This document shows, piece after piece, positions 1 to 9,434 of a stretch of DNA of 64,000 nt. Source of the DNA: Bacteroidales bacterium. GTDB taxonomy: Bacteria; Bacteroidota; Bacteroidia; Bacteroidales; F082. The notes under the pieces are model-generated. The model was given only the letters and a program-made list of their open reading frames with translations. It had not been told where the DNA came from and searched no databases. The translations under genes and the position numbers were made by a program. Location: contig JAEEQP010000006.1 of the NCBI GenBank assembly GCA_016285355.1, positions 48,682 through 112,681 of the forward strand, written 5' to 3'. How positions within the stretch are numbered: position 1 is the stretch's first letter; each line of letters opens with the position of its first letter.

Positions 1-3000
1 GCCTTGAGTTCGAAACGGCGTTGGTACCAATGGCAGAATGCAGCCAAATTGCGATGTTCCAACTGGCAGCCTTTGGGCAGACCTGTTGATCCAGAGGTGT
101 AAAGCAATATGAACAAATCAGCCGGATTGACGGTAACATCCACAGGTTGGCTGACCGCCGGCAACTGCTTGATGTCTTTCGTCAGCAACACCTCGCCTTT
201 GTATTCGTTCACAATGTTGCGCAACGACTCATCGGCGATGAGCAGTTTGGCGGAGGCATCCTTGATCATGAAGTTCAGACGCTCAGCGGGATAACTTGGG
301 TCTAAGGGCTGATAGGCGCAACCGGCTTTCAGTACTCCAAGTGCCGCAATGGGCATCCACTCGCAACGCGGAATGAGAATCGATACAACGTCTTCTTTTC
401 CAAGACCTTTCGCAACGAGATAGGCTGCCATGCGCTCCGTGATGTCATCCACCTCGCGATAGGTGTATTTGTTGTCGTGATACACCACCGCCATGTTGTC
501 GGGTGTTTCTGCCACTTGCTTACGGAACAGCGAGACGATGGTCTGTGTGTCGTCGTAAGGCACCTCAGTTTGGTTGAAACTGTCGAGGATGGCGGTTTGT
601 TCGGCATCCAGCAGCGACACCTGCTGTAACTTCATCTCCGGCTGACGGATGAAAATCTCCACTGCATTGCTGACCGATTGGGCCAAATGCTGCATCAGGT
701 CGCGGCTGTAGCGACCGTTGTCGTATTGTATGCAGACACAAGGCGTTCCTGTCTCATCATTGATGATGTAAAAGGCGATGCGGAACTTCGGCACATCCAA
801 TTCAAGGTTCTCAACCTCAAGCGTTTGGCCTTTGCAAACATACTTGCTGACCACACCCACTTGGTAGGCGAACATGATTTCAGCCGAGAGGTCGTAGTCG
901 TTGGCGATTTGCGCGAAGGGATAGTATTCGTGCCGTAAGGTCTCATCGAAGTTCTTGCTGGTCTCGTTCAGGAACTCCATCACGCTTTGTTCGCCAATCT
1001 CGGCACTCAATGCCAACGTGTTGACAAACATGCCAACGGTGTTGCTGATGCGGAGGTCGGAACGGCCGTTGCTGAGGGTAGTGATGCACAATTGCTCGTT
1101 ATTGGTGAAGCGCGAAAGTGCATAGAATGTTGCGGCCAAGGTAAGGTGTGCCGGCGAGAGGTTGTGCTGACGGCAGAAATGCTCAGCCACATCGAAATCC
1201 AATTTACCAATGACCGTTTCAATGATGCCCTGTTCCTTAGGATTGGTCAAGTCTGACGGGATTTCCGTCACGCCCTCCACGTTGCCCAGACGTTCTTGGA
1301 AGAAGTCTTTGGCGGCAGCGTGTTCTGCACTGCTTTCAGCGGCTTTCTCGGCGGCGACGAAATCGGCGTAACTATAGGCTTCGGCTTCTATCTCCTTGCC
1401 GTCCATCAAGTCGCACAACTGGTTCATGAACAGGTCAAAGGAGCCTCCGTCGAAGACGAGGTGATGCACATCGTGCAAAAGGTAAACCCACTGCTCGGTG
1501 GTCACGATTTCCATGCGGTACAACGGTCCTTGCCTCAAATTGTACGGCTTGACGAACTCACGCTTGTACTGCTCCATCTCCACCTCGCTTCGCTGACTTT
1601 GTACAACTTCAATAGGCTGCTCAAAATCAACGATTTGAATAATTTCTGAGCCTGCACTCCCGAAATGTGCCCTCATCTGCGGATGCGCCTTGATGACGGT
1701 TTCCACAGCCTGCGCGAGCTGGGTAGTGTCGGTGTCCTTGGGGAAACGAATCAACGAGGGGATATTATACAAGGTGGATTCGGGCTGCTTCATGCACTCC
1801 ACATAAACGCCCATCTGCGCGTAGGACAGCGGAATGTTGCTCATGTCGGCATGTACCTCCTCGGCAGCCTCTTGTTTTACCACCTCTCCGCTCAGTATCT
1901 TGGTCAAAATCTCGTTTTCGATGCTTTGGATGGTGCCCGTCTTGGCCAATGACTTGGAATTCAAGGTCACGCCAAAACGTTTGTTGATTTGGACCGCCAA
2001 CTTGATGGCCATGATGGAGGTGAGGCCAGCATAGCCTAGTACGGTGGTCAAGCCAAAGTCTTCGTTTCCTATAATTTCCGCGATGATGTCATGGAGTTCC
2101 TGCTCCAACACATTCATTGGCACATGGACATCGTCTTGTGCGGAAGTACCAGATGGCTTTTCGGGTTTTGGCAAGGCCTTCTTGTCCACTTTCTGGTTCT
2201 GATTCAGCGGGATACGCTCAATCTGCATCGTCACGGCAGGCACCATGTAAGGCGGCTTTTCGTCCATGATGAAGTTGTTCAGCGCCTTGATGTCAACGGT
2301 ATCATCGGAAACGATGTAGGCGGCGATGAACTTGCCACCATTAGTATCGTCGAAAGCTTGCACCGTCACGTCCTTGATGCCAGGGAATTGGCGGATCACG
2401 CTTTCCACTTCCTTAAGCTCGACGCGGAAGCCACGGATTTTCACCTGACCGTCCTTGCGGCCCACAAACTCGATGTCGCCCGAAGGCAGGTAACGCACGA
2501 TGTCCCCAGAACGATAAATGCGGTCGTATTTCTCGCCCTGGTCGAATGGATTGGGCAGATACACTTCGGCGGTCTTTTCGGGACGGTTGAGGTATCCGCG
2601 AGTCACCTGAGGACTGGCCACCCACAACTCACCGGCAGCACCCACAGGAAGCCTATGGCCGAATTTGTCCACGATATAGCACTTCACATTGCGTTGCGCC
2701 TTGCCAATCGGGATGTTCTTGCGTTCTTCGGTCACGTCAAAGTTGGTCACATAACAGATGGCCTCTGACGGGCCATAGCCGTTGGCGACGACAAAATTCT
2801 TCGGTGGAATGAATGATGCTAACTTTTCACCGCCAGTCAGCAGGCGCTGCAGCGACTTACATTCAAAATTGGTGGCAAACTGATAGGCCACCTGTGTCGT
2901 CATGAAGGAGTGAGTGATACCGTTTTTCTCGAAGTAGTCGTTCAATGCCATCAGGTCGAGGCGCATTTCCTCTGGAATGATGTGCAACTCGGCACCGATG

Positions 3001-4850
3001 GTGAGCGCGCCAAACAGTTCCTCAATGGAAGCATCAAAGCCAAAACTGGCGTAAGCGGCTATGCAACTCTGCTCCGTAATGTTGTGGCAATGCTGGTGCA
3101 TGTGGCAGAAAGCCACCACGTTACGATGCTCAATCTGGCATCCTTTCGGTACTCCCGTTGTGCCCGAAGTATAAATCATAGTCATCAGACTGTGCGGCTC
3201 GGGGCCGACAAGTTCCACAGGATTGGCCAGGCTCGGGGTGATGTCTTTGGTCAGCAACACCTCACCTTGATAGAACTCCACAAGGGGAAGCAAGGCTTCG
3301 TCAGCGATAAGTAGTTTGGTGCCTGAGTCTTGCAGCATGAATTCAAGACGCTCCTTGGGATAGGACGGGTCAAGGGGCTGATAGGCACAACCGGCTTTCA
3401 TCACACCGAGGGAAGCGATGGCCATCCACTCGCAGCGCGGAATCAAGATGGCAATGACATCTTCGCGACCCAAGCCTTTGGAAGTCAAATAGTAGGCGAG
3501 GTCGTCGCTTATCGTGTCAACTTCGCGATAGGTGTATTTTTTGTCTTGATATACTACTGCCACCTTGTCAGGGCGCAATTCCACTTGTTTCTTGAACAAT
3601 GAAATGATGGTCTGACTTTCATCGTACTCGGAATCAGTATCGTTGAAACTATCCAAAAGGTGTTGCTGCTCCTCCGAAACGACTTGGATTTCCTTCAAAG
3701 GCTTGTCCAAATCCAACATCTGGCCGATAACAGTTTCATAACTCTGCATCAGCTGCTCGACGAAAGCCTCTGAATAAAGGTGTGCGTAGTGCGAAAGTAT
3801 GGCTATGTATTGTTCTTCCGTTTGGAAAACCTGAACTTCAAGTGGATTACTGGTGCTGTTGTCGGTTAATTGCTCAATAATTACAGGCTTATTATCCAAC
3901 TTTAAGTCACTAAATAGTTTTCCTTGATACACAAACATTTGGTGTGTTTCAATACCTTGCTCGCTGCAGAAGTCGGCGTAGGAGTAGAGGCTATGCTTGC
4001 GTGCTTCTGTATCGAGGTCGCCTTGCTTGAACAAATCGCCCGCAGTCATGTCGTCTTTGACGCTGAAGAAGGCTGGCACTGTGCTCACAAACATTCCGAA
4101 GCTTCGGGTCAAATGGAAGTCACTGCGACCGTGCCAAATGGTGGAGAACAGCACCTGTTCGTCGCCCGTGTAACGTGACATCAGTAAGGCGTAGGCCGAG
4201 GTGAAGAAACTGCTCAAATTGACTTTGTTTTCCTTGCAGAAACGGTTGATGGCGGCTGTATCCACCTTCAACGGCCTGAAGATGGTATGGCTGCGAAACA
4301 CTTTCTCGTCAAGGTCGGGCTGCAAGAGGGTGTCCACATCGTCGCAAACGTAGTGCTCCCGATACCATTGTTGGTCGTTTTTCCATAGTTCACCTTGGCG
4401 TTGCTCAAACTCCTTAAGGGCGTAATCAATGGACGAAATCGGCTCGATATCCACTTTCTTTCCTTGATAGGCGCTATCGATGTCGCGCAACAAGACTCTC
4501 AGCGAAGCCCCATCGAAGATGATGTGGTGGAACTGGAAATAGAGATAGTTGGCTTCAGGTCCACTCATTAGCTTGAAATAGAGCAGTTGGCTGCCATCCA
4601 GGGCCATCTTCTTGAAAAGATGCGGTTTCTCGGCTTCGATGTCCGTGATTTCCTCTATTTGGATGTCAAAAGGTGCTTCTTCGATGTATTGTTCGGCGAC
4701 ACCTTCCTCGTTTACTTTCACGCGACAGTTGGCGTAGAGATGTGCCTCCAAAGCCTTGAGAATAGCCAATTTAAGCCGTTCTAAATCAATATCTTTCCCA
4801 AAGGTAAGAAGATTCAAAGGTTGGTATATGTTACTTCCGGGGTTTTGCAT
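1..4850 (-). CDS. Nonribosomal peptide synthetase, C-A-PCP-C-A (partial, 5' part)
   Basis: Open frame of more than 1,600 codons running off the left edge. My translation shows a condensation domain (HHIIFDG), an adenylation domain with the P-loop-like motif YTSGTTGVPKG near 3150-3180 and core GYGPSEA, a carrier domain with the Ser site in GLTSIMAIKL, a second condensation domain (HHLVFDG), and a second adenylation domain whose YTSGSTGLPKG lies near 80-100. It would activate and condense at least two amino or related acids on phosphopantetheine arms; substrates cannot be read reliably by eye. The intact frame begins at ATG 4850, but the conserved start of the condensation domain lies upstream in another frame (see 4851-4905). 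It faces away from the T9SS gene at 4966, which is on the same strand upstream. The remaining modules and any release domain lie outside the window. Confidence 0.93.
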   Translation of the reverse strand, partial: MQNPGSNIYQPLNLLTFGKDIDLERLKLAILKALEAHLYANCRVKVNEEGVAEQYIEEAPFDIQIEEITDIEAEKPHLFKKMALDGSQLLYFKLMSGPEANYLYFQFHHIIFDGASLRVLLRDIDSAYQGKKVDIEPISSIDYALKEFEQRQGELWKNDQQWYREHYVCDDVDTLLQPDLDEKVFRSHTIFRPLKVDTAAINRFCKENKVNLSSFFTSAYALLMSRYTGDEQVLFSTIWHGRSDFHLTRSFGMFVSTVPAFFSVKDDMTAGDLFKQGDLDTEARKHSLYSYADFCSEQGIETHQMFVYQGKLFSDLKLDNKPVIIEQLTDNSTSNPLEVQVFQTEEQYIAILSHYAHLYSEAFVEQLMQSYETVIGQMLDLDKPLKEIQVVSEEQQHLLDSFNDTDSEYDESQTIISLFKKQVELRPDKVAVVYQDKKYTYREVDTISDDLAYYLTSKGLGREDVIAILIPRCEWMAIASLGVMKAGCAYQPLDPSYPKERLEFMLQDSGTKLLIADEALLPLVEFYQGEVLLTKDITPSLANPVELVGPEPHSLMTMIYTSGTTGVPKGCQIEHRNVVAFCHMHQHCHNITEQSCIAAYASFGFDASIEELFGALTIGAELHIIPEEMRLDLMALNDYFEKNGITHSFMTTQVAYQFATNFECKSLQRLLTGGEKLASFIPPKNFVVANGYGPSEAICYVTNFDVTEERKNIPIGKAQRNVKCYIVDKFGHRLPVGAAGELWVASPQVTRGYLNRPEKTAEVYLPNPFDQGEKYDRIYRSGDIVRYLPSGDIEFVGRKDGQVKIRGFRVELKEVESVIRQFPGIKDVTVQAFDDTNGGKFIAAYIVSDDTVDIKALNNFIMDEKPPYMVPAVTMQIERIPLNQNQKVDKKALPKPEKPSGTSAQDDVHVPMNVLEQELHDIIAEIIGNEDFGLTTVLGYAGLTSIMAIKLAVQINKRFGVTLNSKSLAKTGTIQSIENEILTKILSGEVVKQEAAEEVHADMSNIPLSYAQMGVYVECMKQPESTLYNIPSLIRFPKDTDTTQLAQAVETVIKAHPQMRAHFGSAGSEIIQIVDFEQPIEVVQSQRSEVEMEQYKREFVKPYNLRQGPLYRMEIVTTEQWVYLLHDVHHLVFDGGSFDLFMNQLCDLMDGKEIEAEAYSYADFVAAEKAAESSAEHAAAKDFFQERLGNVEGVTEIPSDLTNPKEQGIIETVIGKLDFDVAEHFCRQHNLSPAHLTLAATFYALSRFTNNEQLCITTLSNGRSDLRISNTVGMFVNTLALSAEIGEQSVMEFLNETSKNFDETLRHEYYPFAQIANDYDLSAEIMFAYQVGVVSKYVCKGQTLEVENLELDVPKFRIAFYIINDETGTPCVCIQYDNGRYSRDLMQHLAQSVSNAVEIFIRQPEMKLQQVSLLDAEQTAILDSFNQTEVPYDDTQTIVSLFRKQVAETPDNMAVVYHDNKYTYREVDDITERMAAYLVAKGLGKEDVVSILIPRCEWMPIAALGVLKAGCAYQPLDPSYPAERLNFMIKDASAKLLIADESLRNIVNEYKGEVLLTKDIKQLPAVSQPVDVTVNPADLFILLYTSGSTGLPKGCQLEHRNLAAFCHWYQRRFELK

Positions 4851-4905
4851 ACACTCTGCAAAAACGCCGACTTGTGATTGGGTTAATGGAGCTGTCTTGT
4901 TCATA
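4851..4905 (-). pseudogene. Frameshifted N-terminus of the NRPS
   Basis: From ATG 4905 the frame encodes MNKTAPLTQSQVGVF and then runs into a T6 tract on the coding strand (A6 at 4860-4865). With five T the reading continues as AECMQNP, which matches the start of the second condensation domain of the same protein (PLSYAQMGVYVECM). With six T, as written, the two halves are in different frames, and the downstream frame has an upstream stop at 4884-4886. This is a true mutation, a slippage site, or a sequencing/assembly indel. The promoter at 4927-4957 and its spacing favour ATG 4905 as the original start; ATG 4917 is an in-frame alternative. Confidence 0.75.
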
Positions 4906-4926
4906 TTCTTTGGCATATTTATGGCA

Positions 4927-4957
4927 CAAAAATAAAATAATTGGCAGTGATGGCAAT
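4927..4957 (-). promoter_or_regulatory. Bacteroidota-type promoter of the NRPS gene
   Basis: On the minus strand TATTTTTG (4934-4927) matches the -7 consensus TAnnTTTG, and ATTG (4957-4954) sits 19 bases upstream as the -33 element. Transcription would begin near 4923, giving a leader of about 17 bases to ATG 4905. Confidence 0.7.
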
Positions 4958-4965
4958 AAGTTTTG

Positions 4966-7900
4966 TTATCTGACGACTATTTTTTGCACTTTGTCGTTCA
5001 ATTTGAGGATATAGACCCCGGGGGCTACGTCAATGGCCTTGCTGACGCTGCCGCTGATGGTCTCGCTGCTGAGGATGCGTCCGTTGATGTCAATCACCTG
5101 CAAGGTGGCTTCGCCTTCGTTGCTGATGATCCAGTTACCATTGCTATTGAAGGCAAAGGTCTCATTGTCGCCGTCTGCGTCCTCGCAGACGGAAGCAAAC
5201 ACCAGTTTGAAACGGCTCTCATAATCGGTGGTCTTTGCGGTGAAGGTGTAGGAGGCTGGCCCTTCGACAGGCTCAGAGACCAGTAAGTCCACATCCGCAC
5301 CCGTCATATTATCAATAAGGTGGAGGTAGGCCATATCCACGCCTTCGGGATTGACTGTAATCGTGTAGGTGCCGTTCTCGTTAGCCTTGAAATTGACTGG
5401 CACCTCTGTCGTAGAGACGGTGTGCACACCGTCTCTACCAGCGGATACGCTGGCGATGGCGTAGTCCTTGCCGCCTTGCGGGATGTAGATCTTGGCATGG
5501 TTGCCGAAATAGAATTTCTCCAAAGCATTGCCTTCGTTGAAGCTCACGATGGCATTGTCAATCTTGGCGTTGCTGCGCGTGTTGGCTTGGGTCAATGTGA
5601 TTTGCAGGCTACCGTTATTAGGCTGCGAAGCTTGTGCTGGAGTGACTTTGGTGAAAGTGACCGTTCCAGCTGCATCGGCATTGACGATGATGCCAGTGAT
5701 AGGTGCGATAGGTGTTGAGCTGTAGTTTTCGACGGCCTCCACGCCCGTGCCGCCATCGTTCATCCTATAAAACACCCTGTCGGCATTAACGTTGCATGCA
5801 AATGGGTTGCCTATCAAGTTCCATCCTTGGTTGACATCCACCTGATTGGCGCCTTCCAACTCACTGTAAGGCTTGAGTTCGCCGTTGAGTTTAAGCATAA
5901 CACTATCGCTGTTGGCGTAGAGATAGCCTGCGCCGTTGTTGAGCGTGATGAAATCGGGATGATCTTCGGTGTTTTTGAAGTTCTCCCAAGTGGTGTTGTT
6001 CAGACGATAGAGGTCGTAAGTATTGCTACGCATGATTGTATCTGGCGTATATTCTTCGCTCAATGGCGATGCGATGAAATACCAGCCGTCGGTCAGGATG
6101 TCGTCGTGGTTTTGCTGCACAGTCCAAGGCATGACGACTTTCTCCGCCTGGGCATTCACACCTGAGTTGCTATGGATGAGCTGTCCGCCGTCTTTGATGA
6201 AGATGGTGTCGTAATAGGGGACGCTGATGGTGTCTGCTTTCGCGACATAGTCGGCGGGAACCTCGCAGTGAGCGCAAATGACAACATCGTTGCCGTCGAT
6301 CGGCACATGGCCGCTGCTCCATTTGTCGGCATCGTTCCAGGCGCCATCCTCGGAGAAGGTATGGGGCAGTGTTTGCACCCCCCCTATGCTGCAATAATGA
6401 CAACTTTCTGTTGGGTTGAAAGTGGTGTAAGTGCCGTCTCCGTTGTCTTGGTAGAGAGCTGCACCCTTGTGGCCACAAGGCTTAATAACGGCGAAAAGGT
6501 TGTCTCGACAGGCGGATTCACGGTTGGCAGCGAGCACAGCCGTATGGTGCTTCTCGTCACTGCCTGCCGACACCATGGCACCATCGTAGATACTCAAGGT
6601 TCCTTCGTTTTCGCTCATATTGCCATGCCCAATGGCTTGGCTTCCCGAAATTCCACCATGGGCCACCACATATCCTCCTAGGATGCGGATCGTCCAATCA
6701 TATTGATTACGGTAACCACCACCGATACCTGCACCGCCAGCTTCAACCTCTGACAGTTCATAATTCAGGAATTGGCCCAAGGCGTTGGCGCCAGTCGCCA
6801 ATATACCCATTACCATGGGACTTGACAAACTGCTTGCCTTAAATCTGAGCAAGTGGGTCACGATATGTTTTATGAGAAATCCGGCATCAAAGGGATGATT
6901 ATCCAGGTGTGTGGGAGGTTTTACAAACTTATGGGCCCCACCAATTGCCATGACCTCACCGCCCGTGATTTCGATGACGCCGTCGTAACCATATGCTCCA
7001 CCACCGATGCCCGCACCGGATATCATGGACACGGCCAACACACTACCACCATTGATATAGATGACGCTACCATTGTGTTCATCTCTTCCGCCACCAATGG
7101 CAGCAGCCTCATCACTGGTAGCAATAACGATACCATCGTTGATGGTGATGACGCCTCCAGCGCCTTCCATTCCTCCGCCGATACCGGCAGCTTTTGAAGG
7201 ATAATCTTTGTCATGTGAGAAAGCCATCACAATTCCACCGTTGATGGTGATAATGCCTCCGGTGCCGCCCACTAGGGGAGAAAAAGTCCACTCTTGGTCG
7301 GCAGCCCCGCCGCCGATAGCAGCGCCATACGAGCTTCCGTAGGCCAACACGACACCGCCGTCGATAGTAATATAACCACCTGAAGCACCGTGTCCACCGC
7401 CAATGCCAGCTGACAAATATCCACCCGTAGCAGTGATAACACCTCCATGGATGATAATAGGTGATTCCTCTTTCTGATAGCCATGATCACCAGTGCCGAT
7501 GCCCGCTCCGCCACCATGGCCATCTGTTCCAGTGCCTGAGGCTACTATCGTGCCGCCAAAGATTTCGATACGGCCGCCTTCGCCACCACCACCTCCAGTG
7601 TATTCTCCACCTCCAATGCCTGCGCCGTAATCACCTCCAGTGGCTTCGATCTCGCCACCATAAATGTAAGTACATGTGCCGCTGCCGCCTTCGCCTCCAC
7701 CGATACCTGCTGCATCAGTGCCTCCCGTGGCTTCAATCTTGCCATCCCAAATGGTGATGGTGCCCGACGAACGGTCTTCACATCCGCCGATACCTGCCGC
7801 ATAAGAGCCTCCAGTAGCTCTGATGTTGCCACCATGGATGTCGATATTACCAGCGAAGCTGTCATCATGTTTTGGACCTATACCAGGCTGGCTGTTATCA

Positions 7901-9321
7901 CCGATGCAGATGAGCTTGCCCATCCTGTCGCCATACGACTGGGAATAGACATGGAGCGTGGTGTGTTCGTTTACGAAGAATCCCCCATAGATTCTGTACT
8001 CGGCATCATCGCATAAGATGAGGTGAACATTACTGCCACTGCAAGTAAGCCCACATAAAGGGGTTGCGTCTGTACCTTCTGCAATGAACCAGTAGTCATT
8101 ACCAGACAACACATAATCTTCAGTACTACCTTCAATATCACAGACATTTGCAATCTGTACATTGTCGGGAATGGTTTTCGCCGTGTGCACCACCTGTTTG
8201 TTTTCGCTGTCCCAAGAACATTCATAGTAGCCATAGCGCATCTTCGCCTCGCCGTTCACCAAGACGATGTCATTGGGGATGATATCGGAGAAAAAGTGAT
8301 CGGTTTCGCTGTTATGGGCCGCATAGCCTTGAGTAAACACCCCGATGCTATTCATTCTGACACCGATGCTGCCAGGACCTCCCGTGAGGGTGTCGGTGAC
8401 GGTAATCTTACTACCAGTAGGCAAATAGATGTCGTCGTCGGCATTGTCTTTAATCTGCACATTACCCTGAATGTTGAGCGTGGTATCATTCCAAATGCCG
8501 CTGCCGTTTGCCATGCAGGTATTGCCGGTGATGTTGCAGCCGTTGATGTTGAGCGTGCCGTGGTTATAGATGCCTCCGCCGTCGTATACTGGAAGTATTG
8601 ATTCGTTAGAGCACTCGTTATCAGCGACGGTGCAGTCTGTCATGGTAAGGGTACCTTCGTTGCGGATGCCGCCTCCAAATAGGTAAGCCAAGTTGTTGCT
8701 GATGGTACAACCCTCCATGTTCAACGTACCTCTATTACAGAGACCACCGCCATATAAGGCATTGTTACCGTCAATGGTGACATTGGTGAGCGTTGCCGTG
8801 CAATTCGCGTAATTGATGAGGCCGCCACCACCTATATTTTCCAAATTGTCGCGGCTGGTGTTGCCACTGAGGGTACAGTCCGTCATGGTCAGCGTGCCGC
8901 TGTTCGCGATGCCGCCGCCACGGTCATCAGCATAGTTGCCGGTGACAATAACATCCGTCAGGTTCACGGTAGTACCAGTTTCAATGTCTAAGGCTCCGCC
9001 GTTGCCGCCCCAGCCGCCGGTCAGGGTGCCGTTACTCAGATTCAGCGTGGAACCGGTGCGAACCACAATGACCTGACTGCCACGGGAGGTACATCCGCGG
9101 TCCAGCGTGAAGCCATTCATATCAATGGTTACCGTCCTGTTTCCTGTGATTTCCAATAGATTGGCAATATCAATATCTTTGCCAAACTGGATTTGTGCAT
9201 TGTTAGTTTGCACCGCAGTCCGCAGTTCATTTTCGTTCGTGACGGTGGTAGGGGTTTGTGCCCAACTTGTTGTGGTGCAAATCAGCACCGCAAGCAGAGT
9301 GAATAGTTTAATTGTTTTCAT
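4966..9321 (-). CDS. T9SS-exported beta-helix / Gly-rich repeat protein
   Basis: 1,451 residues. Residues 1-22 are a Sec signal peptide ending SWAQ. Residues about 95-330 carry polymorphic-membrane-protein-like beta-helix repeats (GGGIANSGTLTMTDC and variants), and about 480-960 carry some ten repeats of the GIGGG type with short strands such as TITINGG, suggesting a long solenoid. The C-terminus (about 1375-1451) is a T9SS type A sorting domain (IDINGRIL...APGVYILKLND...KIVVR), so it should be exported across the outer membrane and surface-attached or released. Two oddities: a 64-residue non-repetitive block (797-860) interrupts the Gly repeats exactly between two Gly-rich units, and two dispersed DNA repeats (5411-5438 and 5258-5281) are translated in frame. 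The ligand or role is unknown; adhesin is a guess. Confidence 0.88.
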   Translation of the reverse strand: MKTIKLFTLLAVLICTTTSWAQTPTTVTNENELRTAVQTNNAQIQFGKDIDIANLLEITGNRTVTIDMNGFTLDRGCTSRGSQVIVVRTGSTLNLSNGTLTGGWGGNGGALDIETGTTVNLTDVIVTGNYADDRGGGIANSGTLTMTDCTLSGNTSRDNLENIGGGGLINYANCTATLTNVTIDGNNALYGGGLCNRGTLNMEGCTISNNLAYLFGGGIRNEGTLTMTDCTVADNECSNESILPVYDGGGIYNHGTLNINGCNITGNTCMANGSGIWNDTTLNIQGNVQIKDNADDDIYLPTGSKITVTDTLTGGPGSIGVRMNSIGVFTQGYAAHNSETDHFFSDIIPNDIVLVNGEAKMRYGYYECSWDSENKQVVHTAKTIPDNVQIANVCDIEGSTEDYVLSGNDYWFIAEGTDATPLCGLTCSGSNVHLILCDDAEYRIYGGFFVNEHTTLHVYSQSYGDRMGKLICIGDNSQPGIGPKHDDSFAGNIDIHGGNIRATGGSYAAGIGGCEDRSSGTITIWDGKIEATGGTDAAGIGGGEGGSGTCTYIYGGEIEATGGDYGAGIGGGEYTGGGGGEGGRIEIFGGTIVASGTGTDGHGGGAGIGTGDHGYQKEESPIIIHGGVITATGGYLSAGIGGGHGASGGYITIDGGVVLAYGSSYGAAIGGGAADQEWTFSPLVGGTGGIITINGGIVMAFSHDKDYPSKAAGIGGGMEGAGGVITINDGIVIATSDEAAAIGGGRDEHNGSVIYINGGSVLAVSMISGAGIGGGAYGYDGVIEITGGEVMAIGGAHKFVKPPTHLDNHPFDAGFLIKHIVTHLLRFKASSLSSPMVMGILATGANALGQFLNYELSEVEAGGAGIGGGYRNQYDWTIRILGGYVVAHGGISGSQAIGHGNMSENEGTLSIYDGAMVSAGSDEKHHTAVLAANRESACRDNLFAVIKPCGHKGAALYQDNGDGTYTTFNPTESCHYCSIGGVQTLPHTFSEDGAWNDADKWSSGHVPIDGNDVVICAHCEVPADYVAKADTISVPYYDTIFIKDGGQLIHSNSGVNAQAEKVVMPWTVQQNHDDILTDGWYFIASPLSEEYTPDTIMRSNTYDLYRLNNTTWENFKNTEDHPDFITLNNGAGYLYANSDSVMLKLNGELKPYSELEGANQVDVNQGWNLIGNPFACNVNADRVFYRMNDGGTGVEAVENYSSTPIAPITGIIVNADAAGTVTFTKVTPAQASQPNNGSLQITLTQANTRSNAKIDNAIVSFNEGNALEKFYFGNHAKIYIPQGGKDYAIASVSAGRDGVHTVSTTEVPVNFKANENGTYTITVNPEGVDMAYLHLIDNMTGADVDLLVSEPVEGPASYTFTAKTTDYESRFKLVFASVCEDADGDNETFAFNSNGNWIISNEGEATLQVIDINGRILSSETISGSVSKAIDVAPGVYILKLNDKVQKIVVR
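5258..5281 (+). repeat. Dispersed repeat family B (CCCTTCGACAGGCTCAG), in coding DNA
   Basis: Matches the CCCTTCGACAGGCTCAG core seen also at 18088, 21331, 24135, 24220 and 40201. Here it is read on the minus strand as part of the T9SS protein (residues SEPVEGPA) without disturbing the frame. Confidence 0.7.
5411..5438. repeat. Perfect 28-bp palindrome, family A (GTAGAGACGGTG)
   Basis: GTAGAGACGGTGTG followed directly by its exact reverse complement. It lies inside the T9SS gene and is translated as GRDGVHTVST. A near-identical perfect palindrome is at 19068-19095, and diverged copies are at 28896-28919 and 29202-29226. Confidence 0.85.
6742..6933 (-). repeat. In-frame 192-bp insertion interrupting Gly-rich repeats
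   Basis: Encodes 64 residues (HKFVKPP... to ...LSEVE) with none of the Gly-rich periodicity around it. Removing it joins AIGGA to AGGAGIGGG, a perfect repeat unit. It contains a small inverted repeat (TTGGCG/CGCCAA) and AT-rich sequence at one end. The origin is unknown; it could be a small mobile repeat. Confidence 0.5.
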
Positions 9322-9347
9322 AGTGCTTGTTTATAAGTATTGTTTTG

Positions 9348-9421
9348 ACGCGGGACACGGGACTTTGGGACACGGGACTTTCATTCCGCGAAAACGGAAG
9401 TCTCGCGTCTATTATGTAAAC
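9348..9421. repeat. Dispersed palindromic repeat family C (GGGACACGGGACT)
   Basis: Two tandem copies of GGGACACGGGACTT, then a return arm ending AGTCTCGCGTC and TATTATGTAAAC. GACGCGGGAC at the left pairs with GTCTCGCGTC at the right. The same end sequence (GTCTCGCGTC, ATAATGTAAAC) ends the repeat at 18359-18440. It fills the gap between the T9SS gene and the porin gene. Confidence 0.7.
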
Positions 9422-9434
9422 TAATTATGCTCAT

